64,000 nt of DNA, taken from positions 48,580,836 through 48,644,835 of the forward strand of contig NC_088681.1 in NCBI RefSeq assembly GCF_950023065.1, read 5' to 3'. The notes under the pieces are model-generated. The model worked only from the letters and a program-made list of their open reading frames with translations. It was not told where the DNA came from and made no database searches. Below are positions 13,780 to 25,060 of this stretch, piece after piece. The DNA comes from Planococcus citri (Eukaryota; Arthropoda; Insecta; Hemiptera; Pseudococcidae). Position 1 is the stretch's first letter, and each line of letters begins with the position of its first letter. The translations under genes and the position numbers were made by a program.

Positions 13780-14036
13780 AAAGGCACGGACTGGCCCAAA
13801 AGAATCTACCGGGAAATGAAAGAAATTGGGGCCTATTTGTAAATGAAGGGACCATTTTCCATAGTCTTTTCTCACTCATTACCAAAAAAAGTTGCATACT
13901 TTCGAATTTTATTAAAAATTTATAACTATAGGAGCCCATTTTTCATCAAAAGGGCCCATTCTCCACTCAAGGGCCCACTTTTTTCCCGGGGCCTACCGGG
14001 ATTTTCCCGGTAGCTCTTATGGCCAGTCCGCCCCTG
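13780..14036. mobile_element. hAT-type MITE, 257 bp, TSD GGTGCTAT
   Basis: The right end reads GGCCAGTCCGCCCCTG, the complement of a CAGGGGCGGACTGGCC terminus. The left end is a decayed copy (AAAGGCACGGACTGGCC). The same 8 bp, GGTGCTAT, lies at 13772-13779 and 14037-14044. The interior has short CTACCGGGA/TCCCGGTAG inverted words and GGGCCCA repeats. No coding capacity. Confidence 0.8.
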
Positions 14037-14044
14037 GGTGCTAT

Positions 14045-15060
14045 TGAGTACTTAACATGTTGGTAGAGATTTCAACTGTTCAGATACGATGCGATGGGGC
14101 AAAGAAATTGCCGAGTTGATCAATTGGTCTTGGTCAAACATTAACAAAAGCGGGTTATGGTTCTTGGTTGGATGCAACAATGATGAAACAAAATGCAACG
14201 TTCTATAGTTGTGCAGCACCAACCAGTCTGATGATGATTCTACTTACATTGAAAATTTTGTGATGATGTGGCACCAACTGGTTTGGTAGTTTGGTGGTGA
14301 ATCCCATCATGCAATTTTTGTTTGATTTGACATGGACTTGTCCAATATTCAATAAGTAAAAATCCATATTCCTCAACATTCCTCAACTACCCTCATCCCC
14401 AATCTTACGGCATGCAATTACCTAATAGGCTTTCCAGCTTAAGCCTGCTTTGTCATTTTTTCATTAGATACATATGTTTGTTTCAGAAACTTTATGATGT
14501 AGATTTTTTTCTTTAGATAAGCAGACGCCCTTCTTAGCTCTGTTATACTTCTAAATTGTTGGTAATTTTTAGCCAAATTTTTGTAAAAAATGCTGGCTAT
14601 TGCAGTAGGCCCGACTTTGGATAAAAAACGTGGGGGGTCAAAAATGTTGATAGTTCTCGACGTTTTGAGCTCAAACTAGACGATTCCCGGTGTGTCAGAT
14701 TTTATATATATAGATAGATAGATATATAGATATAGGTTTATAAGTTTCAGCCAACGTTTTATGACCTGGAACCTGTTCAAATTGATTAAATACATTCAAA
14801 TTTGGGAAATGGGGGTTTCTCAAAAAGTGTATTTGACCCTTGGAGTGGGGAGGGTCAAAGTTGAAAATTACAGAAAGGTCATTTCTTTAGAGGGGCATAA
14901 TATGGCCCCAAATGGACAAAAAGGGTCCAAAATCACACCATTGGTCAGTACCTCCATTGTGATCAACATATCCAAATTTCAGCTTCCTAGGTCATCCCCA
15001 CCCCATTTAAGGTGGGAAAAACCACTTTTTCACCCCTATTTTTGGCCCCCTCACCCCTAA
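14045..15060. other. Non-coding DNA with G/T-rich and low-copy repeat words
   Basis: Contains a GATA-type microsatellite at about 14706-14740. Then comes a stretch (14760-15060) of GGGTCAAA and GGTCCAAA words that blends into the tandem array that follows. The open frame at 14761-15060 has no recognisable domain and reads as repeat. Confidence 0.45.
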
Positions 15061-16200
15061 AATTGACCTGGAGGGTCCAAATTTCCTGCATATAATGAGG
15101 GGGTGCTCTTTGAGTGATTTTTGCAGGTTTCAACCTCCCAACCCTATTTGACCTCTCCCCAGGGTCAAAAAGTGGATTTTTGGGCTATTTTACGGGTTTT
15201 TGACGTTTGGGAAAGCCTACAACCCCTCCAAATTAACCTAGAGGGTCCAAATTTTCACAGTACAATTGGAGGATGTACCCGAAGTGCCTTTTGCATGTTT
15301 CAACCTTCCAACCCCATTTGACTCCTCTCCAGGGTCAAAAACGTGAATTTTTGGGCTATTTAACATGTTTTTCGACTTTTGACCGACATTTAGGAGAGCC
15401 TACAGCCTCTCCAAATTGACCTACAGGGTCCAACTTTTCACAGTACAATAGGAGGATGGACCCGAAGTGCCTTTTGCAGGTTTCAACCTCCCAACCATAT
15501 TTGACCCCTCTCTAGGGTCAAATATGTTTTTTGACATTTAGGAGAGCCTACAGCCTCTCCAAATTAGTGTTGGCCTGAGAATATTCTCAATGCGCATAAT
15601 CTGAGAATATTCGCGAATATTCGCGAATATTCTCAAATGCTTGGAGAATATTCTCTCAAAAAAATAAAAATCATGACTTTTTTCAAAAAATTTGAAGATT
15701 TTTCTTCAATTTTCCACAATTTACAAGTTTTACATCAACTTTTCTTTATAAATTTCCAATTTTCCTTAATAATTTGAAACCTTTTCAATGGAAATTTGGA
15801 AAGTTTCCGATTATCTCTAAACTAAGCAATAATGTTCTAATTTTTTGAAACGAATCTGCGGAATATGCGCAAGAATCTGCGCATATTCTTGCGCATGCGC
15901 AAGCAAAAAAAGAATATTCGCGAATTTGCCCATCACTACTCCAAATTGACCTACAGGGTCCAAATTTTCACAGTACAATGGGAGGATGTACCCGAAGTGC
16001 CTTTTGCAGGTTTCAACCTTCCAACCCTATTTGACCCCTCTCCAGGGTCAAATGTATTTTTTGATGTTTAGGAAAGCCTACAGCCTCTCCAAATTGACCT
16101 ACAGGGTTCAAATTTTCACGGTACAATGGGAGGATGTACTCGAAGTGCCTTTTACCAGTTTCAACCTTCCAACCCCATTTGACCTGTTTCAGGGTCAACA
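15060..16200. repeat. Tandem array, ~183 bp and ~149 bp unit variants
   Basis: At least five copies of a unit containing GGAGGATGTACCCGAAGTGC, TTTCAACCTTCCAACCC, a TTTGACCCCTCTCCAGGGTC block and a CAGCCTCTCCAAATTGACC block. GGAGGATG anchors fall near 15268, 15451, 15981 and 16130. After subtracting the inserted element at 15565-15938, spacings are about 183, 148 and 149 bp. Long units carry an extra block (GTGAATTTTTGGGCTATTT) that short ones lack. Frames on both strands through it, including a 149-codon one on the - strand (16013-16462), are repeat-derived. Confidence 0.85.
15565..15938. mobile_element. hAT-type MITE, 374 bp, TSD CTCCAAAT
   Basis: Terminal inverted repeats are TAGTGTTGGCC... 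on the left and the complement of TAGTGATGGGCAAATTCGCG on the right. The 8-bp CTCCAAAT is duplicated at 15557-15564 and 15939-15946. The target sequence comes from the surrounding tandem array, so the insertion post-dates amplification of that unit. The interior is rich in GAATATTCGCG and GCGCATATTC palindromes. Confidence 0.87.
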
Positions 16201-16229
16201 TAGGGCTGTTACCATATTTTTTGAAGGAG

Positions 16230-16540
16230 GATGAAGAGAGTCGGGAAAAGCCTGAGGGGGGTGCAGGGGGACGGAGTCCCCCCGCGAATACAATAGGGAA
16301 ACAGCGGAAAGAGAGAGCTGGGTGAAGCCCAAGGGGGTGCAGGGGGGACAAGGACCTCCCCAATACAGGCGAAGCACACGAGCATAGCGAGGGTGCGAGT
16401 AGTTCAAGCGAAGCGCAGAACATGAAAAAAACATGTGCTGGCGGTAGTTGGGCGAAGCCCAAGGGAAGTGCAGGGGGTACTTACATGGGCGAAGCACAGG
16501 AGCGAAGCGAGGGTGCGAGTAGTTCAAGTGCCCTCAATGT
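16230..16540. repeat. GC-rich repeat patch (GCGAAGCCCAAGGG / GGGTGCAGGGGG words)
   Basis: A stretch far richer in G than its surroundings. GGGTGCAGGGGG recurs three times; GCGAAGCCCAAGG recurs, with a GTGAAGCCCAAGG variant. A block beginning GCGAAGCACA and running to GCGAGGGTGCGAGTAGTTCAAG occurs twice (about 16370-16409 and 16489-16530). There is no credible protein. It may be the end of an unrecognised mobile element; I cannot assign a class. Confidence 0.6.
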
Positions 16541-17669
16541 TTCTGGCACAAAAATTTGGCTCTTACGTAGCGGCAGACTGCTACGACTTTTTATTTTCCT
16601 TCCCGGAGTGGCGGCATGCTGCGTTGTAAGCTTTTGATTAATGAACACCCACTACCTCGAATCTTGTGTGTAACTCAATAATGATGACGTTAAAAGATAA
16701 TTCATTTCACACATGTGGGTAAGCTTCACTGGGATTTTTTTCACTACCTCCACAGAGAGATTCATTTTTTTTTTTCAAATTCATGAAACCACTGTCATAC
16801 GTTGTAACTTCACACAATAATAACGTGCTTGATATGCTTCTTTTTTTCAAGTTTCATACTGTCTTGATGCAGTCATTTTACAGGATGATAATTCATCTAG
16901 GTACTGAAATGTGTTGCTTTTTGTTTACTTATCTGGTATCATATTTGTGGTTTCATTATTCATTCGACAAGTAAGTGATGTTAAATTTATCAAGGGTTGT
17001 GTTGCAAATATCGCTGTCATGAAAAGTTAATGGCTAGTTGATAGGTGTAATTTATTTATATGGATGTGTCATTTATATTATATGCCTGTGTAGAAGTGGA
17101 ATAATGATGGGTTGTGTTTTTCTTAATGTGCCTCATGTTTCCTATACTGAATTTTTTCTTTGTACATATACTTAGTATAAGGTCGTCCTATTTTCAAAGA
17201 TTGAATACCTATATTTTTATATACTTAAGTTTGTAATGACTAATCATAATGAAGTTGTAATTATATTGGATGATTGTTCAGTTCTAGGTAATCTCAATGA
17301 AATGGAAATCTTAGCATGCAGAACAGATTGAAATAAGGATAGATGAAATTAAAAACAGGAGCAGATATTAGGTAAGTCATTGTATGGGTACCATTTATTT
17401 TTTCTTTGAAACATTTTTTTTTTTTTTGAGATTAGTAGACATGAGTTGAAATTATTTTGTACTAATCAAATAGGTATACCTAGGATGAAAATCTAAAATG
17501 AAATGAAGAGTAAAATTATTATTTTTAATGATAATTCAATCGCTGTGCAGATCCTTATCACTATACTACCGAGGTATTATTTATAGAAAATTGAAACGGT
17601 TCACATGTCTTTAATAGAACACTAAGTAATTTGTTTTGACATGGATAAATGTTTGTTATACTAGGTGGT
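16541..17669. other. Unique AT-rich non-coding DNA
   Basis: No supported exon or repeat family. Poly-T runs and scattered TAGGTA words only. The short frame at 16783-16974 is hydrophobic but has no family resemblance. Confidence 0.4.
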
Positions 17670-17677
17670 GTTACACT

Positions 17678-19085
17678 CAGCTGTGGAACCAAAATGATCA
17701 GTTTAGGGATTGAAATTTTTTCATGTTGGTATTGGAATGGTTTCAGGATTTGTTCTTCTAAATTTTCATTTTAGTTTTGGGATTTGTTTTGGGATTGAAA
17801 AAATTGTTTCAGTCCCAGGTTCAATTGGTTCCAGTTTTGAGATTTTCTTCAAGTTTTTCAACCAATTTTAAGCCCACCCAGTTGGCAAAACAGCATTTTA
17901 CATATCAGTCACTGCAGGGTTGCGGAACAATAAAACAAAATGGTATCGGTACCTGGTATTGGTATTTCAAATTCGGTGGCTAAAATGGTATTGGTTTTCA
18001 TCAATTTCTACCTCAAAATTTCGGTTTTCAGTATCGGTTTTTCCAATTTTTGTGGATTTTATTTCGGTTTTTGGTTTCGGTATTGGTATTTTACCAACAT
18101 GACAGCATGTTGAAAATGTCAAAAAGCAAGGCAAGCTAATTACAGACCACTTTGGCTTAAAATTCAGAAATTGAGAGAGTAGTAGTATAAAAGTTGAAAT
18201 GAGAATGAAATGAGAGGAAAATCAACAAAGAAAAGTGATCATTGAAATAAATGAACTCATTTTATTTATTGTTGAAATTGTTTCATTTGCAGAAATATGC
18301 AAAAACGAGTACCAAAATACAGATTTTAAAATAATTTCGGTATTGGTTTTCGGTATTTACTATTTTGTACCGATTTTGAAATTATATTGGTATTTTCTAA
18401 ATCGGTTTTTCATTTGTCAACTTTGGTATCGGTTTTTGGTTTTTTCAATTTTTTTCAAAAATTAGGCGGTTTTGCCGGTATTGGTTTTTTGGTATCGGTA
18501 TCGTTCCGCAACCCTATCAGTCAGAATGTATTTTCTGACTGCCAAAACGGCAATATCTGACGTCAGATCCACGCTCAGATCTCCACTCATTTTTCTGATG
18601 AGTCAGCGCCATCTTGAAATATCAAAAAAATACCTACTTGTTTCTGATTGGTTGATTGTAGTCAGACTACAAATCTGACTGTCAAAACGGCAATTTCTGA
18701 CTGCAGAAATGAGTAGTCAGATATCACCAGAAATGTGCCAATCGGGATGGATCCTGCAAGGGAAGTAAAAAATGGGATGTTTTGACATGGGGAATCCGAT
18801 GGTGTGATTATAGTTTAACATTTTAAATGCATATTTTGCTTAATTTGTCAAGTAATTTTTATTATAATCTGAATGAATGATGATAAATAATGATGTAAAA
18901 TGACAATTTATCAAAATAAAATCGCGGGAAAAAGGCAAAAATGGCAATCCCAAAACTGATTTGGTTTTGGGATTGTTTTGGGTTCAAAATTATATCGGTT
19001 TCGTAATGATTTTGGTTTTGGGATTGGATTTGAATGGTGATTTAATCTGTTCCAGTTTCGAGATCGCTTTGGTCCCACAGCTCTG
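17678..19085. mobile_element. hAT-type element, 1.41 kb, TSD GTTACACT
   Basis: The left end is CAGCTGTGGAACCAAAA and the right end is TTTGGTCCCACAGCTCTG, inverted repeats with a few differences. GTTACACT is duplicated at 17670-17677 and 19086-19093. Subterminal TTGGTTTTGGGATTG-type words occur in opposite orientation near the two ends. There is no intact transposase. A second element (17912-18515) sits inside it. The remaining interior includes CTGACTGCCAAAACGGCAAT repeats around 18530-18720. Confidence 0.85.
17912..18515. mobile_element. hAT-type MITE nested in the previous element, 604 bp, TSD ATCAGTCA
   Basis: Inverted ends share AGGGTTGCGGAAC, with ATA after a one-base difference. ATCAGTCA is duplicated at 17904-17911 and 18516-18523. 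The left end retains an extra CTGC before the shared repeat; the right end lacks its counterpart. The interior is a strand-asymmetric run of GGTATTGGTTTTTGG-type words. Confidence 0.78.
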
Positions 19086-19093
19086 GTTACACT

Positions 19094-20295
19094 GCCTAGT
19101 ATGAGGCTGACTAGTATAAAGCTGGCCACATCCAGTGTAACATTGATCTGTGTAACACTGATTTTTGACGACTTTTCAACACTTACTTACCTACTTAGAG
19201 ACAATTCTAATATGTTCTTGACATATTGCTGTACTTTTAGAAACTTTCAAGTATGTTGATTCCTGATGAGTGTGAGATAGGTAGGTAATTAGGTATAGGG
19301 TGAATTTTTAAAAATCTGAAAAAATTGCAATGTTTTTAATCTTTTGTTGGATTTTTAGAAATTTGTAAAAAGGAGGGGGAAACATTTTTAGTCATTGAAA
19401 GAGGACCCCAAAACACAATGTGTAGCACAATTTAGAAAGAAATATTTTCATGTGGCTGGGCCATGGCTGATACAAAAAAATGACTGATCAGGCCGGGCGG
19501 TAGCACGGCGAGGGGGTTGGGAAAAAGAATGTCGCCGCTACCGCAAAGCCTACTCTTCTGAGACCAACAAACGCGAAAATGAGTACCTTTCGATCTCAAA
19601 AACGATCGCACCAATTTTCAAGTTGATACCCCTTTCTATTTTCAATCAGTAAAAATTTATCTGTTTTCACTCATACTCGAACTGGAAAAAAAGTACGATT
19701 TTACATATCACTGATAGGTTCAGATATGCTTGGAAGAGTTCATTGAGCCCTGATTTAACATCTGTTAGCTTTGTGCATCTTCCATGGTGCACTTTTATGA
19801 CACCCAGATGCAAAGTTTCCAATTCAGGGCATCCCTGAGTCTTACTCATTAGTCTTGTACAAAGACAATTTTTTTTATGGACATACGTGGAATTACCTTC
19901 AAGGTAACAATTTTACATTGTCGGTTATCCCAAATAGAAATACCACAACACCTTGGAGTAACTGAATATATTGCAAATTTTCATTTTTTTTTGGACATGA
20001 TCTTTTTGTGATAAAGTTGTAAAATTGAACCAAATAAATAAAATTGATTGATTAAAAATTTTCAGTACAAACATACTTTTAAATGTCTAAAATGATAGAT
20101 GTTTGAAGTTGTTCAATATTTTTTTGCACTTTCGCAAATTTTCCAAAAAATTTATCAAATTTCATTTATTATTATTTTTTTGTTGAAAAAAAATGCAATT
20201 TTTACACTCAACATGCTAATGTGATGTTGCCAAGCACCACCTTCCCAACACTTTTGTAAAAATCCAACAACACCAGTCAACCCACTGTGCTTCAA
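19094..20295. other. Non-coding DNA
   Basis: No supported exon. Short frames on the - strand (19432-19614 and 19667-19849) carry no domain I recognise. Confidence 0.4.
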
Positions 20296-20297
20296 TA

Positions 20298-20508
20298 CAG
20301 GGTGCCCAGAAATATCGAGTACCCCTAAGAAAGTTTTTCGTTGAAAATATAGGTTGGCAACGTGAAATAGATGCATATGATCGGTTGAATGTTATCTTTC
20401 CAGTCCAACAAACAATCATGTGCTATCATTATTATCATTCACTGGGACCAACCAAAGTATTTTAGTAGAAAACTTTTTTAGGGGTACTCGATATTTCTGG
20501 GCACCCTG
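20298..20508. mobile_element. Tc1/mariner-type MITE, 211 bp, TA target
   Basis: The ends are inverted repeats of about 40 bp beginning CAGGGTGCCCAGAAATATCG and continuing through a GAGTACCCCTAA block. TA flanks both sides (20296-20297 and 20509-20510). The CAGGGTG start and TA duplication fit the Tc1/mariner superfamily. It is too short for a transposase; overlapping - strand frames here are chance. Confidence 0.88.
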
Positions 20509-20510
20509 TA

Positions 20511-23500
20511 CATGAATACCTATCAATCAAAAAAGTGAAAACTACCAAAAGTGGACTCAAGTTTGTTTTTTTCTATTCTCACCAATCCAATAGGATCTAA
20601 TGTTTTTTCCCTTTTTGTTGAAAAAAAAACGATTTAGTTAGTGGAATGTGCATTTTTTTCTGTATCCCCCCCCCCGCAAAAAAAGGAAAAAATTACCATT
20701 GGCGGGAATTACCTAAAAAATTATTGTTCAAAATTTCATGACAAAAGATTCATAATACCTAGGTTCGAGTCGTCGACAGGAGAAAAAAGAGTAGGTACCT
20801 AATTCAGTAGAGTTTAATGAACGTGTATGGGTTTCCTCTAAGCCTGGACACAATCAATACGCTAGAATAAATATACTCCACAGCATCTCACAGATTTGGT
20901 ATTATATTGGGTCGTTGGTTATAGTTAGAAGTATGCAGTTTTTATTGCAGCTCTAAACTAACTATTAGTCAACGTGCTAAATTATATAAATTGCATACCT
21001 AAACCTAATACGTAGGTATATGCTTTCAGTAGCTAGGTCGTAGTCTATTTCTCAGCTAAATGGCGAAACTCGTTAAAAGCTCGCATAAATTTTTAACACT
21101 GCAGCTCGTCGTAGTTTTCCCTCGCGTTGTTAAGCTTGTGGCTGGTATTATCGAGGAAATCGTAAAAACAGGCAACGAAATGTGATTTTTTTGCAACGAA
21201 CGTCCCATTTGTTTGGGAAAATTGTTGGTTCATTAAGAAACTCTTTTTTGCTTCTTTTCATTATCTCTCTCTCTATTTTTTTTTGAAAGAAAACAGTTAA
21301 CAGAGTTTTTATAGTTTAAAAGGAAATTTTTCTCAGAGAAAAATGTAGATAGGTAGTAGGTACTTACTTGTTAGTTGGGTAGGTAACTGCCACAGATATT
21401 GAACTACCTATAGTTAAACACTATCTAGCATCTAAACTAGTCAAAATAGTCACTCCGATTCGCACTATAACCCGAATAATTCGTAATAATGATCAAAAGC
21501 ATAATTATTATTCGCACTTTTCGAATAAAAAATGATAAATGGCCAAAAAGAAAAATTAACTGGATTCTTTTTTATTCGCACCGAGGATAATTTAGCATAC
21601 CAAAGCAATAAGGTATTCAACTAGTGATCAATATTTACACCACTTCAACTAGATTCTATTCTATGTAAAAGTCGACGACGACGTTCCGAACACTACCAAA
21701 AATAAATATTATAAATGCTACGACAACGAAAGCTTACACTAAGAGCTATTTTCTTAAGCTAAAACTCGCGTAAACGCACGTAAAGCTGCGACGCTCGATA
21801 GTACCTACACGATACCAACTCTAATAAACTCGACGAGTATACTGGCTGCATAAATAGTAGTATAGGTAAATATAAAAAAGGAGATGGATCTATATGTACG
21901 TATATAGAACAAGCCGCGACGAACAAAAAGATGACCAGTCTAACCGCGAAAACTCGAATACACTGCGATCAGCAACGTATTTTCGAGCAATATATTCCTT
22001 GTGTTGTGTCGACTCAGTCGCGTTAAAGCTCTGGTATATAGGTGGAAAACAACCCCGTAGATGGCGCCCTCGTTGGCACTCTGCGCTTATTAGGGCTGTA
22101 GGGCGACCAATTTCAACAACCCCCAACAGCGAGGCGCAGAATATTGCGCGGTCTCTGTACATTATGTATGAAAAGTAAAGCACACTGTGTACCTACGTAG
22201 GTAGGTACTCATCTGTATGGAAACTGCAAATCAGGTCTAGGACGTTGAAAAAGGAAAACTCACCTTTGTTTGATTTATCTAATCTTACCCTATACTGTCG
22301 AGTTGATCGTATATTTTGGAAAAATACGCGCTCCGGTTGTTTCGAAATCGTAATGCGGATGGACGAGTTGTTAAGAAGCGAATAGTATTGTGCGAAAGGA
22401 TTCGATTGTGCGATTCAAAGCTTGCCTATAGGTGATATTTATAAATAAGCATCCTTCGTTTCCCCCTGCATTATTTTTCACAAGATTTTCCGCTTTCTTT
22501 TTCAAAAATAGAAAAGGTTTAATAGAATTTGTATTAGATGTATTGACCCGTTCTTGATATGTGGCGTTGTATCAAGAGGTCAGTGTTTGTTAAAGATTAC
22601 GAGTTGGTATCTTCGGCTTGACGAATTAGATTTGCTACGGTGTTTACATTTTAATTCAATTTTTTTTCTCTTTTTCCAATTGAAACATGCTCGGTTCTCG
22701 AGCAAGACGAAAGATATACTCGAGTGGAGGCCAGTTTGTGAGGCTTGAAGAGAAAGAAATTGAAAAAAAAAATGATTTATGTCATTTGAGTTGACAGCTT
22801 CCACGTTTGAAGTAATTGGACGTATCGAAAATGTCATCCGTTTCCTATACAATTTTAAGATTCTTCAGTCTGAAAAAGCTCGCCTCTGGTTTGACAATAA
22901 TCGTCTTACTTCTTTACGATAGTTTTCTAAAACAAAGAAGTAGCATTGAATTCCGCGACTTGAGAAATTAATTTTGAAGTTTTAGGTGCTTATTATTTGG
23001 AAAAGTTTTTAATAATTTGTTGCAAATGCGGATTATTTTCATCGTTTAGAGGAAAGGAGACGGTTTAAAACTAAGTATAGATATGGTAAAAATAGCCTAC
23101 TTTCGAATAACAAGTTAAAAAACCTTTTGTTTTTCAATTAAAATTTCTCGAAAGTTTAGCTTAATGTTGTTGATTGGCTTGCGCGAATTACAGAATATTT
23201 TAATTTTACTGAAAGTTTTTTTTTAAAGAGTTGGGAAAAATCTGATGAAAGGGGTGGCAACGAAGTAAAATGAGAAGGGCGGTGAAAACTTAAGAGATCG
23301 CGACGCTTGTGGTTACCAAAGCATTGTTTTTTTTATTACCTACTTAATTTAATAAAAAAAACAACCTGTTAGAGATGTTTTTGTTCTGATGATGTTTGCT
23401 GCTTCTTTTTATTGTTTGGTACGGAGGAGGATGGGGAGTTTATTGGATGAAAATTTTCATACTTTCATTTTCTTTAGGCACTCAAAAATAAATTATTTCG

Positions 23501-24185
23501 GACACGAATTTTCGCAATTCAAATAGTTGAGATTTGCTCAATGGGATGATGCAAAAAATAATTTTGAAAAAATTGATAAAATGTTGATAGGAAAAAATAT
23601 GATTGATTAGGTAACGATAGGTACTTAAATTTTTGAATATTGGCCAAAAATTAAGCCTGGTCGAAATATTGGGTTTTAAAGGTGAAATACTTGGTACCTA
23701 CATGAATAAAAACACAAGAATTAAAAAAAAATCCAAGCAGAAAGTTGAACTTTAGCAGTAAAGTTTTAGACCTCTCAGTAAAAAGGGTCGCCATTTTGTA
23801 AGTAGAGCTATGTACTTTTTTTTCTGAGGACAGGGCTAAAAATGTTCCTCAGGACTCCCCCTTTAAGAAAAAAGTTGCCTTGGAAAATTGACCAAGGGGT
23901 GGGGTGTGTGGGTGCAGCAGATTCTTATACAGGCCCCCCGACTAAATAGTATTTTAGTAACCAATAATCAAAAATCATCTTGTCTTATAATTTTTGATTT
24001 CTTTTTTCAAAATTGAGTGGATTTGTAAAAAAAATTACAAGGCTCCTCCCTCCAAAAGTCCATCCAAATATTTAGGATGAAAGTGGCAGTACCAGTCCAA
24101 CTATTTCAAAAAGACTTCACCATAAGAAACTCGTTTAAAAAAATGTAAAACTGAAGGATCTGACTTCATTTTTATAAGCTTTAAT
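20511..24185. other. Unique non-coding DNA
   Basis: No exon could be supported. 20.9-22.4 kb is comparatively CpG-rich and non-repetitive. Between 21890 and 22183 both strands are open across the same 285 bp, but neither translation shows a family motif. The rest is AT-rich. Confidence 0.4.
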
Positions 24186-24410
24186 CAAAAATATTGACCA
24201 TCTACCACTGCTTCATCAATTATGAAAAAGCCTTCGACAACATTGGAAACCTCAAAAAAATGGGAGTACCAAAACACCTGATAGACCTGATGAAGAACCT
24301 GTACAAAAACAGCAATGCACCAGTAAAGGTATGTAGAAGGGGAACTGAAGACCTGTAAAGGAGTGAGGCTGGGATGCATTCTCAGCCCAATACTGTTCAA
24401 TGCATATTGG
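24186..24410 (+). pseudogene. Reverse transcriptase fragment of a non-LTR (RTE-like) retrotransposon, 5' piece
   Basis: A + strand frame encodes a fingers/palm stretch of a LINE reverse transcriptase: YHCFINYEKAFDNIG, then LKKMGVPKHLIDLMKNLYKN. A frameshifted SEAGMHSQPNTVQ region corresponds to the usual GxRQGCxLSPxLFN block, which reads correctly one frame over as GCILSPILFNAY. The YEKAFD block carries the first catalytic Asp. The fragment stops at about 24407, where foreign DNA begins, and the same reading resumes at about 28110. No endonuclease domain precedes it, so the copy is 5' truncated as well as split. Confidence 0.72.
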
Positions 24411-24584
24411 GTGTGTCAGATTGCATTTTTTTTTTTTTGGAAATATTGAAGTCTTACCTGCTTAAAATTTTCATTTTTGGTTCAAATGGAACGCCTTAAA
24501 TTTTTATTGAAAAATATTAATATTTGGAGGTGACGCACACACGTTGAATATTGAGAGCTATGAGCGAGTGCGAGCACAATATGT

Positions 24585-24990
24585 ACTTCCCACAATGTCC
24601 CTGCGGGAAACGCAACAACTATAGACACTGGACCTGCGGAATAAGACAACCAACTCCAGGCCGAGGGGAATGGAAATGGTAAAGAAAAGTTGTGTAATGC
24701 CAATTTATCCCGCTGGGTGCTCTTTGCAGCGCTGTAGTCGATTTTGCAGCGCTGTAGTCGATTTTGCAGGGAAAAGGGAGGCGTGCAGCCAGGAGTTCCT
24801 CGCGGACTACACAACCCTCCCTTTTCCATGTTGCCTGCAAAATCAACTACAGCACTGCAAAGAGCACCCAGCGGAATAAATTGGTGTTACACAGGATATT
24901 TTGCCAAGATGGCTGCCAGTTGGTTGTCTTATACGCAGGTCCAGTGTCTATAGCAACAACGTTTGATGGGGTTCATTCCGCACAACTATA
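24585..24990. repeat. Long imperfect palindrome (foldback) about 400 bp
   Basis: The left arm contains TATAGACACTGGACCTGCGG, an AAGACAACCAACT block, then CGCTGGGTGCTCTTTGCAG and GGGAAAAGGGAGG. The right arm contains their complements in reverse order: CCTCCCTTTTCC, CTGCAAAGAGCACCCAGCGG, AGTTGGTTGTCTT, then CAGGTCCAGTGTCTATA. The loop lies near 24785-24815. A GCGCTGTAGTCGATTTTGCA word is duplicated in the left arm only. Opposed open frames on the two strands here arise from the symmetry. Confidence 0.85.
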
Positions 24991-25060
24991 ATGAGACCAG
25001 CATCCCCACTACAACTCATCAAGCGATACTAATCTTTCTTGGATTTTTAAAACAACCATA

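Noticed and set aside
16013..16462. 149-codon open frame on the - strand as a gene
   Set aside because: It runs through the tandem array and the GC-rich repeat patch; its peptide is low complexity and repeated, with no domain.
20755..20785. tRNA gene or tRNA-derived SINE, from the B-box-like GGTTCGAGTC
   Set aside because: No matching A box at the right distance and no cloverleaf could be drawn.
21890..22183. Gene in one of the two fully overlapping open frames
   Set aside because: Both strands are open over the same span with no motif; this is expected occasionally by chance in a CpG-richer patch.
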